Positions 21,701-32,600 of a stretch of 47,348 nucleotides of DNA are shown in pieces; positions within the stretch are counted from its first letter, which is position 1; every line of letters starts with the position of its first letter. The notes beneath the pieces were generated by a model that saw only the letters and a list, made by a program, of their open reading frames with translations, was not told where the DNA came from and ran no database searches. The stretch comes from Choristocarpus tenellus KU-1152 (Eukaryota; Phaeophyceae): contig CAXNAD020000017.1 of the NCBI GenBank assembly GCA_964200185.2, positions 1 through 47,348 of the forward strand, given 5' to 3'. The translations under genes were made by a program, and so were the position numbers.

Positions 21701-24700
21701 GACATCTAGAGCCCATGCCTCACAGTACCTGGGATCACAGGGGTTCCCCACAATTTGGTGACTCACGACTGATGCACAAAAATTGAGTGCTCCAGCTTTT
21801 GCATCTCTGTCTAGAAGTTTTCCAACTTACCTGATGTAGTGTTCTGCAGCCTGGCTGTGTTCCTCCTCTATCTCCATCTGCAGGCATGCACTGTGTTCAT
21901 TAGACCTCTCCAGCTCCTCTTCTCTATCCCTCTTGAGTTGTGCCAATTCTTTTTGCCTCTTAAGGCGCTCCTTCTTCCTATGCCGGTCAAGTGCTCTTTC
22001 TTTGCGCACCCTTGCATCCTGGGCTAGTCTTGCCCTTTTCAAGTCTTGTTTATCCTCATTTGGAACTTTTGCTATCATTGCACACACACTGCTTCCCTTA
22101 CTATCCACTTTTTCAGTATGGCTGCAAAGCATACCAGTGCCTTGGTCTGGGCTGGGTAGCTCCTGCTCACCAACCAAATCCTGCATACTCTTGCCAATAG
22201 TGCTGAAGACCTTTGGAATGCTCTCAAGTGGTTGCTCAGAGGGTGAATGCTCCCCACAGGTTGCTTCAAAGTCTTCCAGCACATCAAGGATGTCCATATA
22301 TCTACTGGTCTGCTCACTCATCCCTGCTGACCCTGGTGGGTGTGCTTGCATGGACATGGCTGAGTTGATGACCTCCATAATTGTCTTAAGTATCTCTTCC
22401 CCTTTCTCTTCAAGAGCCTCATGTCCAGCTGAAATATTTTGAACCAAAATTCTACATTGCCTGTTGCCATTTAGTAGAGCTGGCACAGATGTGACAATGT
22501 CTGCATTGAGCACTTCCTGCAAGCACTAGGGTTCATGGCCATTGTTGGTGTTGGGAAATGAGGAGCGGTCAATGAGGTAATATCAACAACGAGTAGTGGA
22601 TCTAGTGCCCTCAAAGAGAGTGCTTAGAATATAGCAAATATGACCCAAGCATGAGATGGAGAAAGCTAAAGGTAAGTCAGTGCAGGATTAGATGGTAAGT
22701 GCAGCGTGGCAAATCCACAGCACACATGTTCTGAGAATGCAAAGCTGGAGACACCTCATCATGGTGAGAAACTGTGTTGTAGGAGAATACTCATACATGT
22801 AAGGCATGGCAAGGAATACAGCAGAAGGAATATCTGGCATCAAAATACAGCATATTGAAATTGCATACCCATCAAATTCCAGGTGTCACTATCCAAACTT
22901 CCAAATAAATGGTCTTGAAGCGTCTAAGAACCCTAGCCCCTCTTCATACCTCCACAGAGTCTGCAGCAGCCAATTTGTTGTCAGTGGATGATATGAGCAG
23001 GACTGGGAGCTCCAAGCTCTGGCACAGGTTAGTGAAGTCATGACCTGTAAGGATGCCCTGAATAGCCTGAACCATTCCATTTTTTGTGGACTGATGTGCC
23101 GTGTTGCTGTTTTTGAGCTTGAGTCCGATGCCTTGCCTCTTAAGTTTGAAGCTGACAGGGGCAGACCTCGTTCTCTGAACTTGTGGCAGCTGTAGCCCCT
23201 GTCTGTGTGACCAGTAGTGTTCAAGCACCTTCTGTCGTCCATACTGGTGGGTCAGTTAATAAAAACAATGCAAGTGTGTGTATTAGGTGATGGCCACGCT
23301 GCTTGCCACAATGGTCATGTGCATGACCCATGATCACAACCTTGGATATGTTTGGCACTATTTTCCGAAAATACGAGCCGTGAACTGATTGGTTGGGGTG
23401 ATACATCTTATAATGTGACCAATGAGACAAATGGACTACTTTCCCTGCTCCTACACACTCAATACATCCTTTTTGACGAAATTCAAATTCAAAAGCTGCT
23501 CACATCAACACACCTAAGAGGCAGAATATATCATTAATAGGTGGCTAGTTGTGTACAAGTAGAAATGCTTGTTGGGTGTCTTCATGCTATGTGCACTCTA
23601 ATTGTTGTTTGATCTTCTACGGGAGGTCACCAACCTTCACAAACTGTCTGTCTGAAAACAGCATTGTGGCCAGGAATTGGAGCTGTTCATGGTGGTTACT
23701 CCTTTGTAGTACCTCGATGAGAGTGCATAGTGAATGTTTTACCCTCTTATTAGCCTTGTTTGTCATAGGAGTCAGTGGGAAAGGGTTGACCAGTGCCACA
23801 AATCGCAGGGCCTCCCTCAAGTGTCTGTGCATACTCCCTCGAAGGTGAAGAGCCAAGAAGTGCAGTAGTGTGTTGCCACCAGCTCCTAGTCCCAACATCA
23901 CCACAAAAGAACCAGGCTCAGCTGCAATTTCCCCTCGTCCCTCAAGTGTCTGAAGTAAGCTGCTCAGCGCACCTGCTTGTACTTGTGTGTCCAGAGTTGT
24001 CCCCTCAACCCAAACGGTACCTGGGAGACCCAGCAGGCCGACCTGCACCAAGGAGCCACAACTTTGGGTGTTCAGTCACCTGCCTATACATATAAAAATC
24101 AACAGTAGAAATGCTGCAGATCATCAGGAGGAATCCAGAGCAAAATACAGGTACACAAGTACAGGGTTGGGTTGTGTGAGACACCTGCTTACAAGTAGTA
24201 GTTTTCCTTTCGTGTTTTGCTCCAGTATCCTGCCCACTGACTCCTGCATAGAAGACAAAGTCATGAACAGATCAGGGAGGACAACAAGCACAAAAGGTTG
24301 TTGCTGATCCAGAGGTATCCCCATAGCTGCTTGGGAATCTTTCAGAGCTGCAATAGACTGGAGTGGGGTCCCAAAGTGATCCGACTTTGGCACTATCCTT
24401 GTCACCCAACGGTATGACAATATGTTTCCACCCCCTGCATGGTGTTTGCAATCTTCATCCTCCAAATTGTCAGGTCTCCTGTCCGTAGGCTCTTCATGTA
24501 TCCCCTGACAGTGAGTTTGTTGGCTGGTATTATTCAGAGATGCACTGATGACTGTTACATCATTGGATTGGAGACAAATATTGTCCGAGACAACGTTAAT
24601 ACTTTGTGGTATCAAATTGTGGAGACAATCCCTTCCTTCAGAGGGACAAGCTTCTGATTCCTGAGTTGCTGTCACTGAGATGTTTTCCTCTTGCTCTCTA

Positions 24701-27700
24701 TATCCCCTTTCATGGTCAATAGAGCCTGTGCCTTTCATGCTGCCCTCAGTGGGATTAGAAGATCTGCAGTGCTTTTTCCCCTGGCTTGCTCTCGCTTCCT
24801 GTCTCCCTTTGTGAAATCTAGTTGGGTTCAGCACAAATATTACAGGACTTTGGTGGAGCAAGTGCTGAAGTGAAGAGGCAGGGTGGTTGACCCACTACTC
24901 ACATTGACTTGTTTGTGATATATACCAGGGATACCAATGCTTACAAACTTTCCTTCTGTCACAATGGTGAGCAAACTGGAGCTGGAAGGTACAAGATTCG
25001 GGACACCGAAGTATGACAAAACTGCATGATGTGAGTTTTGATTTTCATTGTCAAGCGGTGTGTTTTGGTTTTGATTATCCAAAATCCACATGGCAACTGC
25101 TAAGAGTCATACGCCTGTACTGCCCTTTCTGTTGCTATTCCATAATATGCAGGGTAACTGTTTTGAGGTAAGCAGGGCTTCATAATGGAGGGATGATGTG
25201 GTGAGTACTGCACTGCAATGTATTTGAAGGTTTGAGGGAGAAGAAAAAGTAATTAGCAGTGGGATGGCTGAGCCCAATGTTTAAGAAGTAAGGCGTGTGC
25301 GAAGCCAGTACATTTAGTTGTACTACGGAATGAACTAGATAGTAGGAATCAAAACTCAGTTCCTAGGCCACTTTTGTTCATCATATTAGACCCAAAATCC
25401 ATCTTGTATGTCACTCTTCCATGCATCACTATTAAAAGGGAAGCCCTCACAATCTAATGGCGCTGACCAGTGCACTGAAAAGGTAAGGGTCCTGGAATTC
25501 AGCAGGTATTTACTAATTCGGTGCAGGGGAGTCTTAGTCCTTGCACAGTGGCACTTGGATATTGATCCATCTGTTTTAGGGTTGTCTAATCCGGCATGAT
25601 ATAATTGCCACCTGATAGCATCCAATGAGACAATGGATTCTTGCATGTGTTACCTGGGAACCCTGTTCTCAGTGGCTAGTGGGGGTTTGCCGCTATTCAA
25701 AGTTATTCACAAAATATATATGATCCCACATGAGGAAATCACAATTGAGGTTCTGAGGCCTTTGCAACAAGATGGATCATGGCAATAAGGGCAAGTCGAT
25801 ACCACAATCTACTGATGTTGAGTGGTGCATTGGAAAGATCACATCCCTTGCATTCTACAGGTATACCTTTTTTACTATAGAGGAATCCTAGTGGTTGCAC
25901 AGTGGCACATAGAATTTGAGAGGTCGGTGCAGGGATGCACTGATTGAGTTGGGAATAATCTGAACCTAATGGCATCCAATGAAGTGGAGGATTCTTGCAT
26001 GTGCTAGCTCAAAACTGTGTGCTTTACCTCACGGTCTTCTATTTACACAGTTCAAAGCCAGTCATGAGATACAAGTGATCCTGCACAGGGGTATCAAGTT
26101 TGGAGTTGTGAAGACTTTGCGAGAGGCTGTATCATGTAGAAGCTCAATCTTGGAAAGAATGTGGGTCAGGGACTAAATTTGCAAAAGGGGAAGAAGGCAA
26201 AACCTGAGTTATTGCTACCCTTGGATGAAGGTTCCAAATGTACCTGGATGAAGAAGTTGAACCTCAAGACAACTAATGAGGAAGAAGATAAGGAACTGAG
26301 GGAGGAGAATCTCATTGCTCGCCCAAAATTGGGGATTGCATCGTCCAAGTGTTAAGAGATTGATGAGGATGTACAAGAGAACGATGAAGAGCAGAAGGAA
26401 GATGTGGATAAAAATGTGGATGGGGTCATGGCAGCCCTTGGATTTTAAAAAGTGAAGGGCCCATGTGAAGACAAAGCACTTCAATGTTACAATTCTCCGG
26501 TAACCCAAATATCAACCAAATTTATGGCCTGGAAGACCTGTCCCAAACATTAACATGCAGGGATACATATTTCTTGTTGTCTGCTATGAGCATAATGTTC
26601 AAAATGCTTGCTCTCTTTCCTCTTCATGCCTTGTACACTACTAAAATCTTATAAAATACTTGAAAATACTTTAAACTGCTTCTACTTCATGACCATCCTG
26701 ACAGTAAATGGTGTGTTTCTTGAATAGTTAGTGCATCACTTCCAACAGCACCACTAATACCCACATCAACATTTTGACATATGCTCTCTGCCAGTATATT
26801 CTTCCTCATGTAAAACATTAAAATATCACTATTTTCCCAGTAATGTGTAGTTTCCACCCCATTCTAACACTCTCAAAAATACCTGATATAGCTTCATACC
26901 ATGCACTACCTTTCAAAACTCAGTTTTAGGCTCATACCACCAGATGCCGTTTGCCTTCAACTTTCAAATCATAAACCTCTTATTTGATTGGACCAAGAAG
27001 AACACAAGAAAAGTGATAGCAATATTACTACTTTCCACTTTCCTTGCATGCCATTGCAGAAGTCCATTCATCACTGCATAGTACTATGAGAAGTACTGCA
27101 GTAGGTAGCACCTTTGGGCTAGTCCCCTGACTAAAGTAAAGATAATGTATGTATTGTAACATGTAAGTGTGTGGCCTCTTCTTGGTATGTTGGTTCAGAG
27201 TGATAGGAATCAGTTTTTGAACTCGAATGAACAGAACCCTTTTTACCCAGGAAAGGATGAATACAACATTAATCTTACCGTCTATAGCAACGAAGCATGT
27301 CACTGAGTGCTCGCCTCGAAGAATTTCTCGCCCACAGTGGAAGGTCATCCCGCCGAGCAATACATGCAGCTGCACTGTGCTCGTCCAATGTTGAGGTTGC
27401 TCCTGCAACATCCTTCAGACCAAAAGTGTTTGTTTTGTCCAGCATCTGGTCCTGTTCGGCCATAATGGCCTCCCGATAAGATGGGTGTGGTGTTGAGTAA
27501 GGGTCACAATGTGACCCTAGTGCACATACTCTACCTGAGATTTGAGGGTATCGTGCCTCTTGACTTTCCCCTTGGACTTTCTCCTCACCATGGCCTCCTT
27601 TGTTCCCAGGGTGGATTTCTAGTCTTGGCGACATCAATTGAGAAGGCTCAACACAGTCAGTCCACTTCCTGATTAAAGATGAATCACAACTGCCTCCTTT

Positions 27701-29414
27701 AGGGTCTACCCCTCCTTCCACACTCACATCCAGCTGCTTAGAGATGAACGTCTGGGCAGCACTTGCAGTCTTGTTGCAAGTGTTGCCAAAACTCATGCAA
27801 AATCTATCCAGATCTGCTGCACGAAAGAAAGCAGCACTCCCCTGTCCAATAATCCTTAGCACAATGGCTGCAGCATCAGGTGCTATCCCAATGCCAAGTC
27901 GTGCCAGTCCATCCTGCAGTCCATTCACATCAACATATCTGCAGGTGGAAGTTTCATAATTTAAAATTACTTTCAGCAACAAAGTGGTTAAATTACACAT
28001 TCATGAGGAACACATTCCTGCCACAGCTTCCAAGATATCTGTGTGTAACCTACCCAATGCTAAGAGAGTCGAAGTGAGCGAACACATCCTGTATACCCAC
28101 ACCCTGCTCTGCTGCCACTTGAAGCATCTGCTTCAGCTCTGTCGCCACCAACTGTGCTGCATCATATGCTTGTTGTGATTCTGCTTCGTGTTGCAAGACC
28201 ATGTCCACCTTGGAAGAGGAGAGTTGTACCACCTGTATATCTTCAGAGTGCGAGAACCAGAGCTTCCCACAACCATCCACAATGAAGACAGCTCGCATTT
28301 GAACCAATGTTGGTGACTCTAACTGCCTTGACATCGATGTCAATCTTATTTTTTCTTGTTGTACATAGGCTTCCATAGCATGGTTGGCAATGGCCTTTGT
28401 CAGCATGTTTAGCCCAACATTATCTGGTCCATTCCGTAGACTTCCACCGGCGCCAAAAAGAGTCTGTTGTGGGGACACAAACCATATCCCTGTAAAGGTT
28501 GAGGCTTCCAGTTTTGCGTGACACAGAGAGGTGTGATTGAGTGCCTGTCATGGTCTACTCTTTGCGCATATTGCTGGTCAGAATTTCATCTTTTTTAGGA
28601 CCTACCTGAGCCAACCTACACGCCTCTTTCTGCAACAGATTGAAGTTACTTTGCGACTACACATACAACAGAATTCGTCAGTGTCATACTCAGCTGCCAT
28701 CATGCTTACATCATCTTCATGATGGTAAAATCCATGCTCCACTTTCTGTGGGGCTATGTACGCCTGCAGGGCCATCAGTTGAGCCCTCCACCTTGGATGA
28801 TCAGCAAGACGACAAAGTTGGGAATCACTCAGCACCTCCTTTCCACCATCTACGTACCAAGCCTGCAGTAGACACATTAATGGTGGGCAGCATGGCTCAT
28901 TCTTAATGTTTCTTCCATCAAAAGTTTCCCAGGACTTTTTGATTAATTTTTTTATCTAATGTTACCGAACAATCTGTTCGTGTGATCTTACCACACACAA
29001 CGGAGTGCTCGTTGTCACCAAGACCTCTGCTGGGTGATAGCACTTCCACCTTTCTCGGAGACCTTCAACGATACTGTAGATCGAGACACCTCGACGGTTT
29101 CTCTTCTCCTTGGTGGACTTATAATTGCCATAGGACGGCATTTGGTTCCTCTCTATGTTCGTTCGATATAATTCACGAGCTTCTCGCGTGGCAAGAATGC
29201 CCTTTTCTGAAGAGTATAACCACAGTTGTGGCTCACCACCCCCGAAAATAACTGTATCAGGTAAAGACAATTTGATGCATGGTAGGAACTTATCTCCACC
29301 CTCGGCAATTTCCTGTAACGCACATGCGTGCCATAGGTAGACAAACACCCATGCCCATCCCATTTCGCTTGTGACCCTGTCCGTCACCTCCAACTGATTG
29401 CCGGAAGACATCAT
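9722..29414 (-). CDS. Giant multi-exon gene: EF-hand-like, coiled-coil, IQ-motif scaffold protein, about 3,417 aa
   Basis: Proposed exons: 29414-28992, 28862-28667, 28489-28054, 27938-27279, 27073-27039, 25096-24903, 24864-24193, 24042-23635, 23243-22950, 22516-21831, 21761-20858, 20429-20127, 19908-19543, 18983-18472, 18344-17753, 17600-17256, 17100-15919, 13532-13308, 13106-12828, 12640-12326, 12055-11600, 11393-11028, 10126-9722. All junctions agree in phase and the total is divisible by three; the stop is TAG. The N-terminus has VFIVDGCGKLWFSHSEDI (about 280) and an EF-hand-like pair (about 337-405). Exons 22516-20127 are charged coiled coil. About 2230-2340 is beta-rich. About 1960-2150 and 2700-2800 share a duplicated module. 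Two IQ motifs lie near the C-terminus, so calmodulin-type light chains are likely partners. I cannot name the family; a cytoskeletal or ciliary role is inference. Weak points are the 35-nt exon and the 21831/21761 junction. It could be two adjacent genes split in the 25.1-27.0 kb gap. Confidence 0.65.
9850..10048 (-). other. Two IQ motifs in the last exon of the giant gene
   Basis: The segment reads SCLLQRVYRGHIMRK, then about 25 residues later ITIQRLMRGCRGRRRARK. Both match the calmodulin-binding consensus (hydrophobic-Q-x3-R-G-x3-R/K). They are followed by a charged helix ending in an acidic C-terminus. Tandem IQ motifs at the end of a long coiled-coil protein suggest calcium- or calmodulin-regulated attachment. 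Confidence 0.8.
11424..11539. repeat. Exact 58-bp tandem repeat in an intron of the giant gene
   Basis: Positions 11424-11481 and 11482-11539 are identical (beginning 'ttggtgtgcttgatggaa'). They fill much of the intron between exons 12055-11600 and 11393-11028. The perfect identity points to a very recent duplication. Confidence 0.9.
13947..13990. repeat. Exact 22-bp tandem repeat
   Basis: The unit 'tatcctttcagacacagtgc' plus 'tc' occurs twice in a row, inside the 2.4-kb intron 15918-13533 of the giant gene. Confidence 0.85.
14703..14735. repeat. Microsatellite, 8-bp unit, four copies
   Basis: The unit 'gatagtct' is repeated four times without change, within the long intron 15918-13533. Confidence 0.9.
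15047..15101. repeat. Minisatellite, 11-bp unit, five copies
   Basis: The unit 'atggtatttgt' occurs five times with one substitution in the second copy and one in the fourth. It lies in the same 2.4-kb intron of the giant gene as two other short tandem repeats. Confidence 0.85.
25428..26150. repeat. Imperfect tandem duplication, unit about 360 bp, inside the giant gene
   Basis: The blocks 'cacaatcta', 'cagtgcact', 'ttgcacagtggcac', 'atagcatccaatga' and 'ggattcttgcatgtg' at 25460-25650 recur in the same order at 25810-26010. Both copies continue with related sequence ending near 'gaggctgtatcatg'. It lies between exons 27073-27039 and 25096-24903 of the giant gene. Stops occur in all frames. 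Probably remains of an inserted mobile element. Confidence 0.6.
26161..26450 (+). pseudogene. Stop-interrupted acidic ORF within the giant-gene intron
   Basis: On the strand opposite the giant gene, 26161-26352 is open and K/E-rich (for example KLNLKTTNEEEDKELREEN). After TAA 26353-26355 the same frame is open again and highly acidic (EIDEDVQENDEEQKEDVD) up to TAA near 26448. The frame carries coding-like composition with one internal stop, next to the tandem duplication. This fits a decayed element ORF. I recognise no domain. Confidence 0.35.
27775..28098 (-). other. EF-hand-like pair across an intron in the giant gene
   Basis: Exon 28489-28054 ends ...VFAHFDSLSIG and exon 27938-27279 continues YVDVNGLQDGLARLGI. 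Joined, this has the helix-loop-helix form of an EF-hand (F-D-x-L-x-x-G-x-V-D-x-x-x-L). A second loop-like segment follows, ending AAFFRAADLDRF. The first loop lacks some of the usual acidic calcium ligands, so calcium binding is uncertain. The intron at 28053-27939 interrupts the loop in phase 2. Confidence 0.55.
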
Positions 29415-29685
29415 TTCTACACCTAGATGATAGTTTTGTTTACTTTTTAAAGGGAGTATGCAAAGTCAAAAGTAGACTTTCGTTTGCTTCCACACACCAA
29501 TCCTGCATGTCACGTACATCTGAAGAAGAAAAATCAAGCTCTCCCTTTGGGTGATACGAAGAGGACTCGATGTTTGTGAGAGGATAATCTTCGGGAAAAA
29601 ACGCCTGAAACGGTCAGACATTGGCAAAAAATCTCAAAAGAGTTTGCTGTTCGCTTTTCTCACCGAGAGCATAACGCCAGGAGAT
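29415..29685. promoter_or_regulatory. Short divergent (bidirectional) promoter region
   Basis: Only 271 bp separate the ATG of the giant minus-strand gene (29414) from the ATG of the ankyrin-WW gene (29686). The two genes therefore share one upstream region, including both 5' untranslated parts. No TATA box is obvious at a sensible position for either gene. Co-expression of the two is a reasonable expectation from the geometry but is inference. Confidence 0.5.
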
Positions 29686-32600
29686 ATGGCGAAAAGCTCA
29701 GTAAATACAGGACCGAGCATATCTTCTACTAGCTCCATCCCTCTCATAAGCGCCCGTGGGTCACCAACTCCTACGGCGTTATTTCTACAGGGTCGACCGC
29801 TTAGTTCGACCCTTAGTTCACCACAATTGCAGCCCACTCCACCATCTGGTCCACCGCCGAGTTCAGCCGTCAGCGCCCCAAAGTCATCCCTGAATCTATT
29901 GGAGGCATTTGGATTACGACTTCCCACAATCACATCTCGAAAAACGGGCATCACACCCGATCCTGCAAAGTCACAAGCCCCAACGGACGCAGCTGCACGG
30001 GCCTGGCGCGAAAAAGTGGATGCCCTTAGGACACGAGAGGCGGAGGCGGAGGCGGATGCACGTAAACGAATAGAGGAGATATCACGACGAGGCACGCATG
30101 GGGAATCGATTATGAAGGCTTTGGCAGAAGCACAGGATTTCGCCAATGTTAGAGAGGAAGCAGAGAGGAAAATTGAGGCAGACCTCAAGAATATCCCAGA
30201 TGAGGTGCAGGGAACCTTGGAACAACAAAGCGAGGGGCGAGAAGCAGGTGAGGGACGTGGAAAAGGAAGTCCAGGACTGATCACCAGCATTGACAGTAGC
30301 TTAGTAGACGAGAAAGGACCAGTACCAGTCCTGCAGACACAAATCGGTGCTCGAAAGACTGAGGCTGAGCAAATGGTCCAATCAAATGGACTGGAGTGTA
30401 CCAATTCACAAGATCATTGCCAGACTGGGGGAAAAGTGAGGACGGAGGAAGAGCTTCGAGGCATAGTTGAAAGAGCCAGAACACAGGAGGCTGAGGCACG
30501 GGCTCGGGTGGACAGACACATAGAAGCGGTGGCAACACAACCTGAACAACGCCTCACACTGCAGCAAATCCTTGCTGAAACTGAGCGGCATACTAGGGAG
30601 CGAATAGCGGCAGAGGCGCAACTTAAAGCTGAGGAGGAGGCAGCCGAGAAAGCTGAGCAGGAAACTCGGGAGCAAACTAAGGCAAAGCGTATGGCAGAGG
30701 TCAGGCTTGCAGCAGAGAGTGCAGCAGCTCTGCTCGCACATGAAGAAGTGTCAAAGGCAGGGGAGAAGGGAGTCTCGACAGAATCAGCAGCCAAGGCTGA
30801 AAGGGGAGAGATCGTGATGGCTATGGCAGCCATTGATGAGGCAAAGCGGAAGCGTGTAGAGGCAAAAGGGAAAAGGCTTCATGCTGAAGGGGGGGTAGAA
30901 GAGCAGGTGTGAATTAGTGTACTATTTTTCCTGTTTCGTTAGTAACTTCACCTCTGATGGTGATGGTCGGTCACAGGTGAGGGACAATTCTCACAAAAAG
31001 GGTGACCTTCATCATAATGCTGTGGATATTCCTCACTTTCTTTTGGCTCACAAACTTGTTGGTAGGTTCGAAGAAAACGTGAGCATATGTTGGCACAGAT
31101 CACATCTGAACGAGGTAAGATGCAGGAATTGGATAGGGAGGCGAAGATACTGGCTACTAAAAGGGAAGCTTTGGAAGCTCGCCAAAAAGATGAGGTTCAA
31201 GAAGCTGCAAGGAAAAGCACAACAGGCAGTAATCTCCAGGAAAGGATGCCAGCAAATAATGCAGAGATGGAAAATTTGGAGCGAGTAAACAATGAGCTCC
31301 AGCAAGGCCATGTCATATTTTCCAGCAACCTGGAAAATTGTGAGGAGCTAACCGACCTAGGCGAAAATGCCCCAAAAATGGAGGCCGAAAAGGAGGGGGT
31401 GAGGTTAATATTAAATCTTCAGTTTGCCTGGAATGTTGTCCGACATCACAAAAAAAGGAGCCAAAGTAAACGAGAGGTACCCAGGGTTGCACTTTTAGGA
31501 TCGCTGAAAATATGTATGTGAAATTCGGCTTTTTTAACCAAAAATATATGTAAAATTTGACTGTTTTACAAATGCATGTTGGAAATTTCTTGATTCTGTA
31601 GAAAGGTTTCAAACAGTAGAGAAATCAATGATCTCTAGTCAATTTTGACACTTCATCCATACAAATATGGGTGGATCGCAAAACGGCCATAAGATGGGTA
31701 CCTCTTGTTTACGTTGACTCAAGGTTTGCTTGTTCCCTCACACAACTTTGTGTACCATTGGCACAGGTGATTGACAAGCAAATGAGGCGGCAAAATAAAA
31801 AAGAAGAGCTAATGAAGAAGCGGCGGCAGATGGAGGCAAGACTAAAAGAGGAAGCAACAAAGATGGCGCAGCTAAGTGAGAGTGCAAAAAAAAAGGGAGA
31901 GAGCAAGCTCATTAGTGAAGAAGCTAAGAGAGAAGCTCAAGAACTGGTCCAGGCAGAGGCTCTAGCAGTTGCAGAGCTCGAACGCCAAGCTGCAGAGATG
32001 GCTCTACAGAGGGCTGAGATGGAGAGACAACTGGAGGTGGAGAAGAAAGAAAAGGCTGCAGAGATACAAGCTACATCTTCAGCCCTGAAAGCAAAGAGGG
32101 AAGAAATGGAGGCCAAAATGCAGCGTGAAGAACAAGAGCTTCAGAGTATGAGTGAAAGTGCTAAGCGCAAGGCAAGCTGTCATCTTCAGGGAGGCATGTA
32201 ACACACAACTCAATACTGTAAAGCTGTGCTGGGGGAGGGAGCCTTGGGTTTCCCCTGGTCATCTAACTCTCATTTCCTAGGAACGATAATGGTGTGGTTA
32301 ATCCTGTTTGAATTGTGGATAAACTCCCCTGTTTGAATATCTCTCACGATTTGTTTAGTGTTCCATACCATCCAATATTTGATTAATCCTATTAACTGTA
32401 ATGAATGAAGGTTGAGGACAAGATGCTAGCAGAGGCAAATGCCATTGCATGTATGGAACGTAGGGCAGCTGAAATGGCTGCAAAACGGGCTGAGTTGGAG
32501 GATAAAGTGTCACGAGAACAAAAGGTTGATGGCACCCTCATGCAAGAGTCAGAAAAGCTTGAACACAAGAGAGAGGAAATGGAGGCCAAAATATTGCTAG

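Noticed and set aside
366-21830. Reassignment of TAA to an amino acid, suggested by in-frame TAA at 492 and 21829.
   Set aside because: DLD ends with TAA exactly where the conserved C-terminus should stop, and other genes end with TAG and TGA, so the standard code is simpler.
22889-23242. ORF of 117 codons on the minus strand at 23242-22889.
   Set aside because: It overlaps the frame YGRQKVLEHYW... (23243-22950), which alone fits the phase of both neighbouring exons.
26166-26508. Minus-strand hydrophobic ORFs at 26508-26166, possible membrane protein.
   Set aside because: They are the complement of an acidic K/E-rich plus frame, which automatically yields L, F and S-rich sequence.
29634-30833. 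Minus-strand ORFs of up to 256 codons opposite the first ankyrin-WW exon.
   Set aside because: They mirror the A/E/R/K-rich coiled-coil frame (giving S, A and C-rich sequence) and lack splice partners; the plus frame joins five further exons in phase.
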